From contig NZ_JAAQPI010000014.1 in the NCBI RefSeq assembly GCF_011683955.1, forward strand, positions 154,937 through 218,936: a stretch of 64,000 nt of DNA, written 5' to 3'. Within the stretch, counting starts at the first letter, position 1; each line of letters starts with the position of its first letter. A program made the translations under genes and the position numbers. The notes under the pieces are model-generated. The model made no database searches and was not told where the DNA came from. It saw only the letters and a list, made by a program, of their open reading frames with translations. Origin of the DNA: Pseudomaricurvus alkylphenolicus (GTDB taxonomy: Bacteria > Pseudomonadota > Gammaproteobacteria > Pseudomonadales > Cellvibrionaceae). This document shows positions 8,072-17,107 of the stretch, in pieces.

Positions 8072-9172
8072 ATGAAGAACGTCATGACCGTATGTGGCCC
8101 GATTGCGCCGGATGCTCTCGGCTTTACGTCGATGCATGAGCACGTGCTGACCAACTGTGACTTCTATATGGAGGACTTTGTGCCGATGCTGGGTGATCCA
8201 CCAGCGCAAGTATTTCCAGCTCCGCCGCAAGCGCCGATAGAGTTAAAAGACCTTGCCTATATGAATCATGGCTATTTTGTACGTCATCCCGACGTTTGGG
8301 ACTTAACTGACGAAACCCTGATGGCGGCAGAAGTCAGTGATTTTCACGCTTGCGGAGGACGGGCTATTCTCGAATGCAGTGCCCCGGGTATTCGAGGCGA
8401 CGTAGAGGGCTTGAAGCGAATATCTGAAGCCACTGGCGTCCACATTATTGCGAGCACGGGTCTTTACGCAGAGAAATCCTGGCCTGAGCGATTTCAGGCG
8501 ATGAGTATGCACCAGTTTACTGATTATTTGCTCGATGAAATCAATAACGGGATGGAGGGTACGCGCGTTAAGCCAGGCCAAATCAAGGTTGCCTCCAACG
8601 GCAATACCCAGCGCCAACTGGATTTTCTCAGTGCTGCCTCTCATGCATCGAAAGAGACAGGCATTATGGTGACTGCGCATCTGGGGGTTGGCACCGGTCA
8701 GGAGGACAGTCGTGTTGTTTACCAGACCTTGTTGGAAAACGGTATGTCGCCCGATCGGTTGTTGATGTGCCACATTCAAAGTCACGTGCAGATCACGAGC
8801 CTTGAGGCATTGTTGGATAACCCTTGCGCCTGGGCGCCACAATTGGACTACATTCGCGAAGTTTTGGACCAAGGCGTTAATGTTTGTTTTGACTGCTTCG
8901 GGATGACCTGGGACACCGAAGCGATCGGATCGGTGAAGGATTCCGATACCTACAAGATTGCTGCCATTTATCAGCTATTGAGAGAGGGCTACAGTGATCA
9001 GATTGTTGTCGGCACGGATGTGTTCGTAAAGAACATGACTCGCCGTTACGGTGGACACGGGTACGTCCGTCTGCAGAACTATGTCGTCCCGACCTTGCAA
9101 CGCATTGGTGTGGAGGATGGCTTAATTGCTAAGCTTGTGGAGAAAACCCCGGCGCGGTTGTTGGCGTTTTAG
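8072..9172 (+). CDS. Phosphotriesterase-family metal hydrolase (lactonase-like)
   Basis: 366 residues of the amidohydrolase superfamily, phosphotriesterase homology group. The N-terminal HxH is at H22/H24 (SMHEHVL), a candidate bridging Lys at 172 (QIKVAS), further ligands at H203 (TAHLG) and H234 (MCHIQSH), and the C-terminal Asp in GTDVF near 316. Members hydrolyse phosphotriesters, lactones or carboxylic esters; natural substrates are usually lactones. An AGAAGGA ribosome site precedes ATG 8072. It is the last gene of the TetR-linked run. Between this gene and the convergent permease gene is an imperfect hairpin. Confidence 0.85.
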   Translation: MKNVMTVCGPIAPDALGFTSMHEHVLTNCDFYMEDFVPMLGDPPAQVFPAPPQAPIELKDLAYMNHGYFVRHPDVWDLTDETLMAAEVSDFHACGGRAILECSAPGIRGDVEGLKRISEATGVHIIASTGLYAEKSWPERFQAMSMHQFTDYLLDEINNGMEGTRVKPGQIKVASNGNTQRQLDFLSAASHASKETGIMVTAHLGVGTGQEDSRVVYQTLLENGMSPDRLLMCHIQSHVQITSLEALLDNPCAWAPQLDYIREVLDQGVNVCFDCFGMTWDTEAIGSVKDSDTYKIAAIYQLLREGYSDQIVVGTDVFVKNMTRRYGGHGYVRLQNYVVPTLQRIGVEDGLIAKLVEKTPARLLAF

Positions 9173-9177
9173 ATGTA

Positions 9178-9206
9178 TCACCCCAGCATCAAAGTGCTGA
9201 TGGTGA
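9178..9206. terminator. Imperfect hairpin between convergent genes
   Basis: TCACC-c-CAGCA pairs with TGCTG-at-GGTGA around a 6-base loop, giving ten base pairs with one internal loop. There is no T-run on either strand, so a terminator role is only suggested by its place between two converging genes. Confidence 0.3.
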
Positions 9207-9217
9207 GGCGCCGCCAT

Positions 9218-9955
9218 TTAACTCCAGACCCGCCAGAGAATATTGCCAACGATCACACAAACAATGCATTTGTACGCAAGTCGATAGACCGATGCATTGA
9301 CTGCGCCGGCCAATTGCCTGCCCACATATGACGCTGGTATGGCGCCACAGGCGGTAACCAAAATGATGCCCAAGTAGGGCCCGTAGTTAAAACCAAGCAG
9401 AGAATAGGATGTGATTTTCATGAGCTCCAGCGCCAGGAAACAACTGGCCAGAGTGGCGGTAATCTGTTGGTTGCTCAAAGGTGTGCGCATCATGGTTGCC
9501 TGGAACAGACCGCCGTATCCAAATAAGGTCGATAGAAATGCGTGCAGCTTCCCGACCCAGTAAAACGGATAGCGGATTTTCCACTGTAGTCGGTTTACCG
9601 GGGTCAGGAGTGTGGCGAGGATCAGTAGAGAAAGCCCGGTGCCAATGACCTTTTCTGACAGAGAGACAAACAGCAGAGATCCGGCGATCACACCAACAAT
9701 ACTTCCCGGCACGAAACTGCGAATGGTCTCGGTGTGGATGTGGTGGCGGAAAGCCAGGGTGCGACTGACATCGATACAGGCAAGCACGACTGCGAGCACA
9801 GGCACTAATGTGGTGGTCGGCAGCAACGCCGAGAGTATCCCCAAAATGATAAAACCGCCACCGACGCCAAGCAGGGAGCCCGCGAGAGTCGCCAGGGCGC
9901 TGCCACCTAACAGCAGCAGATAATGATCCAGGGTAAATTCCATGATCACAGTCAC
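9218..9955 (-). CDS. TauE/SafE-family membrane permease
   Basis: 245 residues with about seven to eight hydrophobic segments and Gly-rich helix repeats (LAGSLLGVGGGF near 22-33, VGVIAGSLLF near 88, FGYGGLFQATMMRTPL near 145) typical of the TauE/SafE (TSUP) family. Members export sulfite, sulfoacetate or other small organic anions, or import sulfur compounds. It is convergent with the phosphotriesterase-like gene and 17 bp downstream of the LysR gene on the same strand, so it probably belongs to the LysR transcript. Placed beside a sulfatase module, sulfite or sulfonate handling is a reasonable guess but is not shown. Confidence 0.85.
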   Translation of the reverse strand: MTVIMEFTLDHYLLLLGGSALATLAGSLLGVGGGFIILGILSALLPTTTLVPVLAVVLACIDVSRTLAFRHHIHTETIRSFVPGSIVGVIAGSLLFVSLSEKVIGTGLSLLILATLLTPVNRLQWKIRYPFYWVGKLHAFLSTLFGYGGLFQATMMRTPLSNQQITATLASCFLALELMKITSYSLLGFNYGPYLGIILVTACGAIPASYVGRQLAGAVNASVYRLAYKCIVCVIVGNILWRVWS

Positions 9956-9972
9956 CGGGTCAAGGATAAAGG

Positions 9973-10872
9973 TTATAAGAGCTGTTTAATCTGCTCAATA
10001 AACTCCAGCGTCGGTTGAGACACAATGGTGTTTTCTCTCTGGATCACGTAGAGGGGCCAGTGAATGCGTTCTGTGTTTACGGCCACAACCTGAAGTTCAG
10101 ACAACGTTTGCTCAAAACAACTGGGGTGATACGGGATCGCTGCCAGATAAGACCCCTGATCCAGTAGTGAAAAAGTGATCTGGCGGTTGGCAATGGTCAG
10201 GGCATTGTGTGGTATCCGTGCGTTGACCCGGCGGAACGCTGCGCGTATCAGCTGATAAGGCAGGCCGCCCTGGCCGGGCAACAGCCAATCGTATTCCTCG
10301 AGTTCCTTAAGGCTGGGCTGTTGCAGCTGCAAGGCCGGATGGCCTTTACTGGCGACAAAGATGACTTCAATCTCCATCAGTTTTTCGTAGCTGACACCCA
10401 AAAGACCTTCGTTTTCGTTGAGGACGGTAAACAACAGATCGTATTCGCCGTCGAGAAGCGCGGTGATCTTGTTCTTCGGGTCGTCTTCGAGCAGGCCGGC
10501 CAGTTCGACGTGGGTATCGGGGTGGCTGCTCTTAAACAGATTGATGGCCTTCGGGATCAGTTTAGGCAGCAATGCCGGAGAGCAGTTGAATTTGAGGCTG
10601 TTCTTGTCGTACCGACTCATCAGGTGGATTTCTTCCCTCGCTCGCTGCAGCTCCGCTTTGGCCGCCTTTGCGCGCCTGAGCAAAATGGCTCCGTTGCGGT
10701 TCAACACCAGTCGATTACGTGAGCGATCAAACAGCGGGGCTCCAAGATCCTCCTCCAGGTTGCTGATGCTCTTGGTGATCGCCGGCTGGGTCAAACAGAG
10801 CCGCTCCGCTGCGCCGACCACCCCATTTCCCTCGGCGGTGGCGATAAACGCCTCTAACTGATTGAATTTCAT
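9973..10872 (-). CDS. LysR-family transcriptional regulator
   Basis: 299 residues: N-terminal winged HTH at about 1-60 (FNQLEAFIATAEGNGVVGAAERL, then LTQPAITKSISNLEEDLGAPLFDRS) and a periplasmic-binding-protein-like effector domain. ATG 10872 is chosen because GGAG (10881-10884, on the minus strand) precedes it and the HTH starts at the usual distance; the open frame runs further upstream but lacks family similarity there. It is divergent from the TonB receptor at 11085, the usual layout of a LysR activator and its target, so it probably controls the receptor-sulfatase-symporter run. The effector may be a sulfate ester or its desulfated product (inference). Confidence 0.9.
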   Translation of the reverse strand: MKFNQLEAFIATAEGNGVVGAAERLCLTQPAITKSISNLEEDLGAPLFDRSRNRLVLNRNGAILLRRAKAAKAELQRAREEIHLMSRYDKNSLKFNCSPALLPKLIPKAINLFKSSHPDTHVELAGLLEDDPKNKITALLDGEYDLLFTVLNENEGLLGVSYEKLMEIEVIFVASKGHPALQLQQPSLKELEEYDWLLPGQGGLPYQLIRAAFRRVNARIPHNALTIANRQITFSLLDQGSYLAAIPYHPSCFEQTLSELQVVAVNTERIHWPLYVIQRENTIVSQPTLEFIEQIKQLL

Positions 10873-11084
10873 GAGCTTATCTCCGAACAAAGGCACCACA
10901 GAGGCGTGGGGTGGTGGCCGTGATTGAGCCTTGGGGCATGATAATTCCTTCAGAGTATGACTAATAGTTATGCGAATATCAAAAAATATAAATATTATTT
11001 TATTTGGGGCTGATCTACTCTGCCTACTGTTCCAACAGTTAATAACAAACAGCGGGCGCCCTGAGCCCCCTATGGAGAGCATCA

Positions 11085-13250
11085 ATGAAATTACCCAGTC
11101 TGAATTCCATGGCAAGTGCCCTGGTCGTGATGTCGGTGGCGGCGCCCGCAGCCTATGCCTTTGAACTGGAGGAGGTTGTCGTTACCGTCAATAAGCGCGA
11201 GGAAAGCCTGCTGGACGTTGCCGGTTCCGTCAGCGTTATGGGTGCGGAGACCTTGAGTGATTTCAAGTTGGACGACATGGACGCCGTTATCGACTTCGTC
11301 CCCAATGCCACCTTCAATGCGGCACCGAGCGGAACCCCAGTGCTGGCCATCCGGGGGATAGGCACGAGGGCCGGCGGTGCCATGCTGGAACAGGACGTGG
11401 GCCTGTTTGTGGATGGCGTCTGGGCGGGGCGTAACAACCAACTGCAAGCGGCAATGTTTGACCTCGATCGAATCGAGGTGCTTAAAGGCACCCAAGCCAG
11501 CCTCTACGGCCGCAATACGCTGGTGGGGGCCGTGAGCGCCACCACCCGCAAACCCGGCGACACCCTTGAGGGTTATCTCAGTCTCGGTTACGAGTTCGAG
11601 TATGACTCCTCGACTCTTGAAGGTGCCATCAGCATTCCGGTTACCGATCAGTTCTCACTGCGCCTCGCGGCTATGTACGAAGATGCAGGAGGCTGGGTAG
11701 AGAACCAGGGCGTCAATCGAGATGAGGCGCAATCGGAGAACAGTGCCTTTCGCCTCACCGGTGTATACAACACCGACAACGATTGGGTTATTACAGCAAA
11801 GGCACAGGTGACCAGCCAGGAACGTGAGGGCAACAGTTTTGTGCGCCTGCTCGAAGGGTCTTTCAGCGAGTATGACGGCACCGACGAATTTACCCCCGCA
11901 CCCCCACCGGCATCGGCGGCACTGGGTTACGATGAGGTCGCCTTTGGTACCCGTTTTCAGGTGCCGGTGCTAACCAATGAAGACATCGGTTCTGAGCGGG
12001 ACTTTAACGACTTCTCGCTACAGATCGATATCCCCATTGGCGATCACACCCTGACATCGGTGAGTGGCTACAGTGACATGGATTACCAATCTGTGTTTGA
12101 TCCCAGCATTCTGAGCGGACCGAGAGTGGTGACCTGGTACGACGAAGATTACGAGCAGTTCTCCCAAGAGTTGCGTTTGACCTCTCCGGCGGGAGAAGCG
12201 TTCGACTATATCGTCGGTCTCTACTACGTTACGCAGGACATTGACCGCCTGAATTTTCAGTACCTGAACGACGACAAGCGTTTCTGGTACGGCGAGCAGC
12301 AAATGGACGCCGCGTCTGTCTTTGGCAGCGGCACTTGGTCCCTGAGCGATACCTTGCGGCTGATTGTCGGTGCACGCTATACCGATGAAGAAAAGGAAGC
12401 GGACATTATCGTGCTGGGCAGCAATGAAGATCCTGATTTGATTGAGGCGGCCAGTGACCGAGTGGATGAACAAACCCTGGATGGCTCTATCACCTTCGAG
12501 TGGGACGCCACAGACACCGCATTGGTGTTTGCCGGCATCGCCAAGGGTTCCAAAAAACCCGGCCTTGCCAGTGGTAATCCGGTCAACAACGCGGACTTTG
12601 TGGGTGCCGAGTCGCTGTTTATTCCCCTGGAGAAAATTGTCACCTTGGAGGCCGGCGTCAAGTACGAGTTGGAAAATGGCTATATCAATGCCACGATCTT
12701 CAACATGGATATCTCCGATTTTCAGAATGCCTCCTTTACCAATGGCAATTTGTTGATCAGCTCCTTTGATGTCACCAGCCAGGGCATCGAGGTGGATGCC
12801 TTTATGCATCTGAGTGACGAGTTCAGCCTGACCGTGGGACTGGGTGTGATGGAGGTTGAAAACGACGATGCGGGTCCCGGGCAAAATGCTGAGGTGTCGG
12901 GTGCGCCGGAGTTCTCCCTCAACAGCACACTGACCTACGAATCAGAAGGGCTTATCAAGGGGTTTGCCTCTCGCGTCAGCCTGAATCTCAATCATAAGTC
13001 AGCCCATTGGCTTAATGCCACCTCCGGTGCCGCTAATAGGTACAACGAAATCGATGCGGTCACGCTGCTCAATACCAATCTGTCCCTGACGCATCTGGAT
13101 TCCGGTTTCAAGGTGGCGCTGATTGCAAAAAATCTCACCGATGAGGAATACGCGGATTTCTCCTACAACGCTCCGGGGCGCAACAACGACTATATGTACA
13201 GCGTGGCTCATGGGCGTACGTTCGGGCTGGAGGCCAGCTACAGCTTCTGA
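11085..13250 (+). CDS. TonB-dependent outer-membrane receptor (sulfatase module)
   Basis: 721 residues: signal peptide (1-25, ending AYA), TonB-box-like LEEVVVTVNKREESLLDV at about 28-45, plug with AIRGIGTRAGG and a RIEVLKGTQASLYGRNTLVGAV stretch, and a barrel ending in a C-terminal Phe (EASYSF), the assembly signal for the BAM machinery. GGAGAG precedes the ATG. It is directly followed by two sulfatase genes, so its cargo is probably a sulfate ester too large or too scarce for porins. There is no SusD partner, as usual for proteobacteria. Confidence 0.92.
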   Translation: MKLPSLNSMASALVVMSVAAPAAYAFELEEVVVTVNKREESLLDVAGSVSVMGAETLSDFKLDDMDAVIDFVPNATFNAAPSGTPVLAIRGIGTRAGGAMLEQDVGLFVDGVWAGRNNQLQAAMFDLDRIEVLKGTQASLYGRNTLVGAVSATTRKPGDTLEGYLSLGYEFEYDSSTLEGAISIPVTDQFSLRLAAMYEDAGGWVENQGVNRDEAQSENSAFRLTGVYNTDNDWVITAKAQVTSQEREGNSFVRLLEGSFSEYDGTDEFTPAPPPASAALGYDEVAFGTRFQVPVLTNEDIGSERDFNDFSLQIDIPIGDHTLTSVSGYSDMDYQSVFDPSILSGPRVVTWYDEDYEQFSQELRLTSPAGEAFDYIVGLYYVTQDIDRLNFQYLNDDKRFWYGEQQMDAASVFGSGTWSLSDTLRLIVGARYTDEEKEADIIVLGSNEDPDLIEAASDRVDEQTLDGSITFEWDATDTALVFAGIAKGSKKPGLASGNPVNNADFVGAESLFIPLEKIVTLEAGVKYELENGYINATIFNMDISDFQNASFTNGNLLISSFDVTSQGIEVDAFMHLSDEFSLTVGLGVMEVENDDAGPGQNAEVSGAPEFSLNSTLTYESEGLIKGFASRVSLNLNHKSAHWLNATSGAANRYNEIDAVTLLNTNLSLTHLDSGFKVALIAKNLTDEEYADFSYNAPGRNNDYMYSVAHGRTFGLEASYSF

Positions 13251-13263
13251 GTTAATGCCTCAT

Positions 13264-13286
13264 GGGGGAGCCCTTAGGGCTTTCCC
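13264..13286 (+). terminator. Hairpin after the TonB receptor
   Basis: GGGGGAGCCC pairs with GGGCTTTCCC around a TTA loop, ten pairs including two G-T wobbles. It lacks a clean T-run, so it may be an attenuating or RNA-processing hairpin between receptor and sulfatase genes. Confidence 0.35.
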
Positions 13287-13334
13287 CTTGCTCCACTCAC
13301 CAACAATTCGCAGTACCAGCTTGCAGAGGTCTTA

Positions 13335-15065
13335 ATGTCCAGCGGCATGACTTTTTCCCATTTTCATTTTCGTGTGTTACTCGGGCTGCAGCTACTGTTA
13401 CTGACGTCCTGGGTGCAGGCACGAGATGTGCCGAGTGAACGGCCCAATATTTTACTGATTGTGGCCGATGACATGGCCTATACCGACATCGGAGCGTTTG
13501 GCGGTGGCGACATCCAGACCCCGAATCTTGATGAGTTGGCGAACCGAGGGATGGTGTTTTCCAGATTCTATGCCGGCGCTTCCTGCTCCACAACACGATC
13601 CATGCTTCTGACCAGTGTCGACAATCATCGTGCCGGTCTGGGTACCATGGTGGGGGCTTACGCCCGACCCGCGCCCAATCAAGAAGGGCAACCCGGCTAC
13701 GAGGGACATTTGCGCGATGATGTGGTGACGGTGGCGAGCTTGCTTCAGGCATCGGGTTATCACACCTATATGACGGGCAAGTGGCATCTGGGGGCCAGCG
13801 CTCACAACCGCCCCAGTCGCCGCGGCTTCGACAAAACTTTTGCGATTCAACAAAACAGCGATTACTTCGACGATCAAATCGGTTCCTTCGGTTTTGGCAA
13901 ACGCGACTATTGGCGCGACGGGCAAGTGGTTGAGCAGCTTCCGGAAAATTTTTACCAAACCCGCGCCTTCGCCGATGAGATGATTCAGTACATTGACAGC
14001 CACAAAGATGACGGCCAGCCGTTCTTCGGGTATTTGGCGTTCACCGCACCTCACTACCCGCTGCAGGCGCCAGAGGACATTATCGACAGTTACCAGGGGC
14101 GCTATGACGAGGGCTATGACGTTCTGCGCCAGAAGCGAGGACAGGCGCTGCTGCAATCGGGGCTGATTGGCGCGGCAGCGAGCTACAGTGCCGAGAGGGC
14201 GGATGTCCAACCCTGGGAGAGCCTGACGCAACAGGAGCAGGCAGTATCCGCCCGCGCGATGGAAATCTACGCCGCTATGGTCGACGAAATGGACCGAAAC
14301 ATCGGCAAGGTGCTGGCCTATCTAAAACACAACAATCTTTATGACAATACCCTGGTCGTTTTCCTGTCCGACAACGGTGCTGAGGGTGCCTCGGCCACCC
14401 GCGGCCACGCACCGGCGCTGTTGCCCCTGGCCAGGAATATCGATAATCGCCTGCAAAATATGGGACGCCGAGGCTCCGTGGTGCTTTATTCGCATACTTG
14501 GGCGACAGCCGGGCAGGGGGTGTTCCGCGATTATAAATTTTCCGGGGCCGAAGGTGGTGTCCGAGTGCCAGCGATCATCAGTTGGCCCGCCGCAGGTCTC
14601 AAACCCGGGATCAGTCATGCCATTACCAGTGTTCTGGATTTTCTGCCCACGGTCGCAGAGCTGGCGGACGTTCAACATCCGGCTCATGGCCAGCAAGATT
14701 CGCCTTATCAGGCCCCCGAAGGCAAGTCGCTACTCCCCCTGCTGAGTGGAGCAGTCGACGCCGTCAGGTCTGAACACGATTACCTGGGGTTTGAGCTCTG
14801 GTCCGGGCGCGGCGTGGTGGCGGGAGACTGGAAATTGACCGGAGGCTATAACCAGGATCTGGGGCAGATCGAGCCGTGGCAACTGTTCAACCTGGCGCAA
14901 GATCCCGGCGAACAGCACGATCTGTCTGATCAGGAACCGGCGGTATTTCAACGTATGCTGGGGTATTGGCTGGACTATGTGGAGCGCAATGGCGTTGTTA
15001 TCGCCGCGCCCGATGTGCCCGCGCTGAGAAAACCCGCCGTCAGCGTATCATCCAGGCATCCGTAG
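13335..15065 (+). CDS. Sulfatase (arylsulfatase type), CSTTR active-site variant
   Basis: 576 residues, secreted: a hydrophobic signal segment at about 12-30 ends before RPNILLIVADD. Metal ligands D45/D46, active-site Cys84 in CSTTR, TGKWHLG near 147, and the FLSDNGAEG metal site near 340 mark a type I sulfatase that hydrolyses sulfate esters in the periplasm. The formylglycine motif is normally C-x-(P/A)-x-R; here the third position is Thr86. Cys and Arg are kept, so modification may still occur. It lies 84 bp after the receptor and 10 bp before a second sulfatase gene, so the two are co-transcribed. The longer, divergent sequence suggests a different substrate position from its neighbour. 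Confidence 0.88.
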   Translation: MSSGMTFSHFHFRVLLGLQLLLLTSWVQARDVPSERPNILLIVADDMAYTDIGAFGGGDIQTPNLDELANRGMVFSRFYAGASCSTTRSMLLTSVDNHRAGLGTMVGAYARPAPNQEGQPGYEGHLRDDVVTVASLLQASGYHTYMTGKWHLGASAHNRPSRRGFDKTFAIQQNSDYFDDQIGSFGFGKRDYWRDGQVVEQLPENFYQTRAFADEMIQYIDSHKDDGQPFFGYLAFTAPHYPLQAPEDIIDSYQGRYDEGYDVLRQKRGQALLQSGLIGAAASYSAERADVQPWESLTQQEQAVSARAMEIYAAMVDEMDRNIGKVLAYLKHNNLYDNTLVVFLSDNGAEGASATRGHAPALLPLARNIDNRLQNMGRRGSVVLYSHTWATAGQGVFRDYKFSGAEGGVRVPAIISWPAAGLKPGISHAITSVLDFLPTVAELADVQHPAHGQQDSPYQAPEGKSLLPLLSGAVDAVRSEHDYLGFELWSGRGVVAGDWKLTGGYNQDLGQIEPWQLFNLAQDPGEQHDLSDQEPAVFQRMLGYWLDYVERNGVVIAAPDVPALRKPAVSVSSRHP

Positions 15066-15075
15066 GGGGCGCAGC

Positions 15076-16776
15076 ATGAATCCATTTAAGAGCAGGTGGT
15101 TGCTGGTCGGCCTGATGATGGTAACCGGCTACTGTCTGGCTACCGAAAGCCGGCGGCCCAACATTCTTCTTATTGTTGCCGATGACCTGGGTTATTCTGA
15201 CCTTGGTGTCTTCGGCGGTGAAATCAGCACCCCCAGACTCGATGCGCTGGCGCAGGGCGGGGTGCAATTCACCAACTTCTACGCCGCTCCCACCTGCTCC
15301 CCCAGCCGTGCCATGCTGCTGTCCGGCACGGACAATCACCTGGTGGGGCTGGGTACGCAAAAGTACTATTGGTCCGAGGAGCAAAAAGGCCGACCCGGGT
15401 ATGAAGGTCAACTTAACCGGCGTTTTGTGACCGTCGCCACCCGTCTCAGGGACAGTGGCTACCACACCTATATGGCCGGCAAGTGGCATCTGGGCTATGA
15501 CCAAGACAGCTACCCCTCGGCCCGGGGATTTGAGCAAACTTATGCCTTGCTCGAAGGCGGTGCCAGTCATCTGGATCAGCGCGGAGTGATTCCCAAGGCG
15601 CCCACAGCCAATTATCGTCGCAATGGCCAAGCGGTGAATCTGCCTGAGCCGTTTTTTTCCTCCCGTTTTTTTACCGATGTGCTGATTGACAATATCGAAA
15701 GCAATCGCGAAGACGGTAAACCCTTTTTTGCCTACGCGGCCTATACCGCCCCCCATTGGCCACTGCAGGCACCGCAAGCCTTTATCGAACGCTACCGGGG
15801 GCGTTACGACGCGGGATACGAATCCACCGCTGCCGCCCGGCTTCACAAAATGAAGCGACTCGGCGTGGTGTCGGCGGACGTAGGCCTGGGTTCTCCACCT
15901 GGGTTCTATCCGCTCTGGAACCAGTTGTCGAACGAGCAGCAGGTGCGCGAGTCTCGACTGATGGAGATCTACGCGGCCATGGTGGAGGCCTTGGATTTTC
16001 ATATCGGTCGCCTTGTCGACTATCTGAACGAGATTGGCCAGCTGGAAAATACGCTGATCGTCTTTATGTCGGACAACGGTGCCGAAGGCAGTAACCCGCT
16101 GGATATTCACGCCGGCTCGATCCCAAATGCCCAATGGATACCGGAAAATTTTGATAACCGCTTGGAAAATCTGGGTAAGGTGGACTCCTACGTTTCCGTC
16201 GGACCCGGTTGGGCTCGGGTGAGCAGCACGCCCTACCGATTGCAGAAAGGATTCACCACGGAGGGCGGGCTGAAAGTTCCAGCGCTTATCCATTACCCGG
16301 CCATAACGCCCATGAGTGGACTCTCCCATGAATTTATCACCGTTAGAGACATCGCTCCCACTGTGATGGAGATAGCGGGTCTGGATCCATCGGATCAACA
16401 CCATCGCGGACGAAGGGTGCTGCCGATGACCGGCAAAAGCCTGCTGCCTTATCTGCAAGGCAAGGATTTATCCGTCCACGGCGAGGGTTTTACGGCCGGC
16501 TGGGAGTTGTTCGGGCGCAGAGCGATTCGCCACGACGACTGGAAACTGCTGTGGTTGAACAAACCCTGGGGGAAACAACGCTGGGAACTCTACAACTTGG
16601 CGACGGATGTGGGGGAAACTCAGGATCTGGCTTCCCGGCGACCGGACCTGGTTCGCAAACTCGATGCCCATTGGCAAGAGTACGTCAGGCAGAACGAAAT
16701 GGTGGTGGTGGACAAAGTGGACATTCTCTACACCAACGGCACATCCCATTATCAGGACGGGGTCGAGCGCCCATAG
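15076..16776 (+). CDS. Sulfatase (arylsulfatase type), canonical CSPSR
   Basis: 566 residues with a signal peptide (about 5-22, a Cys at 20 followed by LA could also be a lipoprotein-like site). D36/D37 of the VADD metal motif, Cys74 in the canonical CSPSR formylglycine motif, AGKWHLG near 134 and FMSDNGAEG near 335 are all present. It is a paralogue of the preceding sulfatase, sharing order and spacing of motifs. Both are predicted periplasmic, so sulfate would be released before transport through the inner membrane. Formylglycine formation needs a maturase (FGE or anSME) encoded elsewhere; none is seen in this window. Confidence 0.9.
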   Translation: MNPFKSRWLLVGLMMVTGYCLATESRRPNILLIVADDLGYSDLGVFGGEISTPRLDALAQGGVQFTNFYAAPTCSPSRAMLLSGTDNHLVGLGTQKYYWSEEQKGRPGYEGQLNRRFVTVATRLRDSGYHTYMAGKWHLGYDQDSYPSARGFEQTYALLEGGASHLDQRGVIPKAPTANYRRNGQAVNLPEPFFSSRFFTDVLIDNIESNREDGKPFFAYAAYTAPHWPLQAPQAFIERYRGRYDAGYESTAAARLHKMKRLGVVSADVGLGSPPGFYPLWNQLSNEQQVRESRLMEIYAAMVEALDFHIGRLVDYLNEIGQLENTLIVFMSDNGAEGSNPLDIHAGSIPNAQWIPENFDNRLENLGKVDSYVSVGPGWARVSSTPYRLQKGFTTEGGLKVPALIHYPAITPMSGLSHEFITVRDIAPTVMEIAGLDPSDQHHRGRRVLPMTGKSLLPYLQGKDLSVHGEGFTAGWELFGRRAIRHDDWKLLWLNKPWGKQRWELYNLATDVGETQDLASRRPDLVRKLDAHWQEYVRQNEMVVVDKVDILYTNGTSHYQDGVERP

Positions 16777-16795
16777 TCTATGCAGAGGAAAATCC

Positions 16796-17107
16796 ATGAC
16801 ATCCAATTTGATTGAGCGATTGCAAAACGACCCCGACTTTCATGTCTTGTCCAGGGAACGGCATAAATCCCGAGTGTTTATGGCGGGGGCCATGATACTG
16901 GTGCTGGCATTTTATTTGATTTGCTGGGCGTATTTTCCCGCTCTGATCAATGCGCGAATTCCGGCGCAGAGCAGCGTCAGTCTGGGTGTCTGGTTTACGG
17001 TAGCGGTTGTTCTGATCAGTATTGGGCTCTCTGGCTACTACACCTTGGTAGTGGGGCGACGTCATGATCAACTGAATCAAAAGCTGTTAGGTGAGGAGCG
17101 CCCATGA
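16796..17107 (+). CDS. DUF485 small membrane subunit of solute symporter
   Basis: 103 residues with two membrane helices (about 28-50 and 61-83) and a charged N-terminus containing NDPDFHVLSRERHKSR, a signature of DUF485 proteins that accompany acetate-type sodium:solute symporters (as YjcH with ActP). ATG 16796 follows AGAGGAAA at the right distance. It lies 19 bp after the second sulfatase and overlaps the symporter start by four bases (ATGA), which indicates translational coupling. It probably assists or stabilises the symporter. Confidence 0.85.
   Translation: MTSNLIERLQNDPDFHVLSRERHKSRVFMAGAMILVLAFYLICWAYFPALINARIPAQSSVSLGVWFTVAVVLISIGLSGYYTLVVGRRHDQLNQKLLGEERP

Noticed and set aside
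12018..12884. 288-codon minus-strand open frame
   Set aside because: Shadow of the TonB receptor gene; no ribosome site or recognisable domain.
14999..16458. 472-codon minus-strand open frame
   Set aside because: It lies antisense to the two sulfatase genes, whose active-site motifs are clear; a high-GC shadow.
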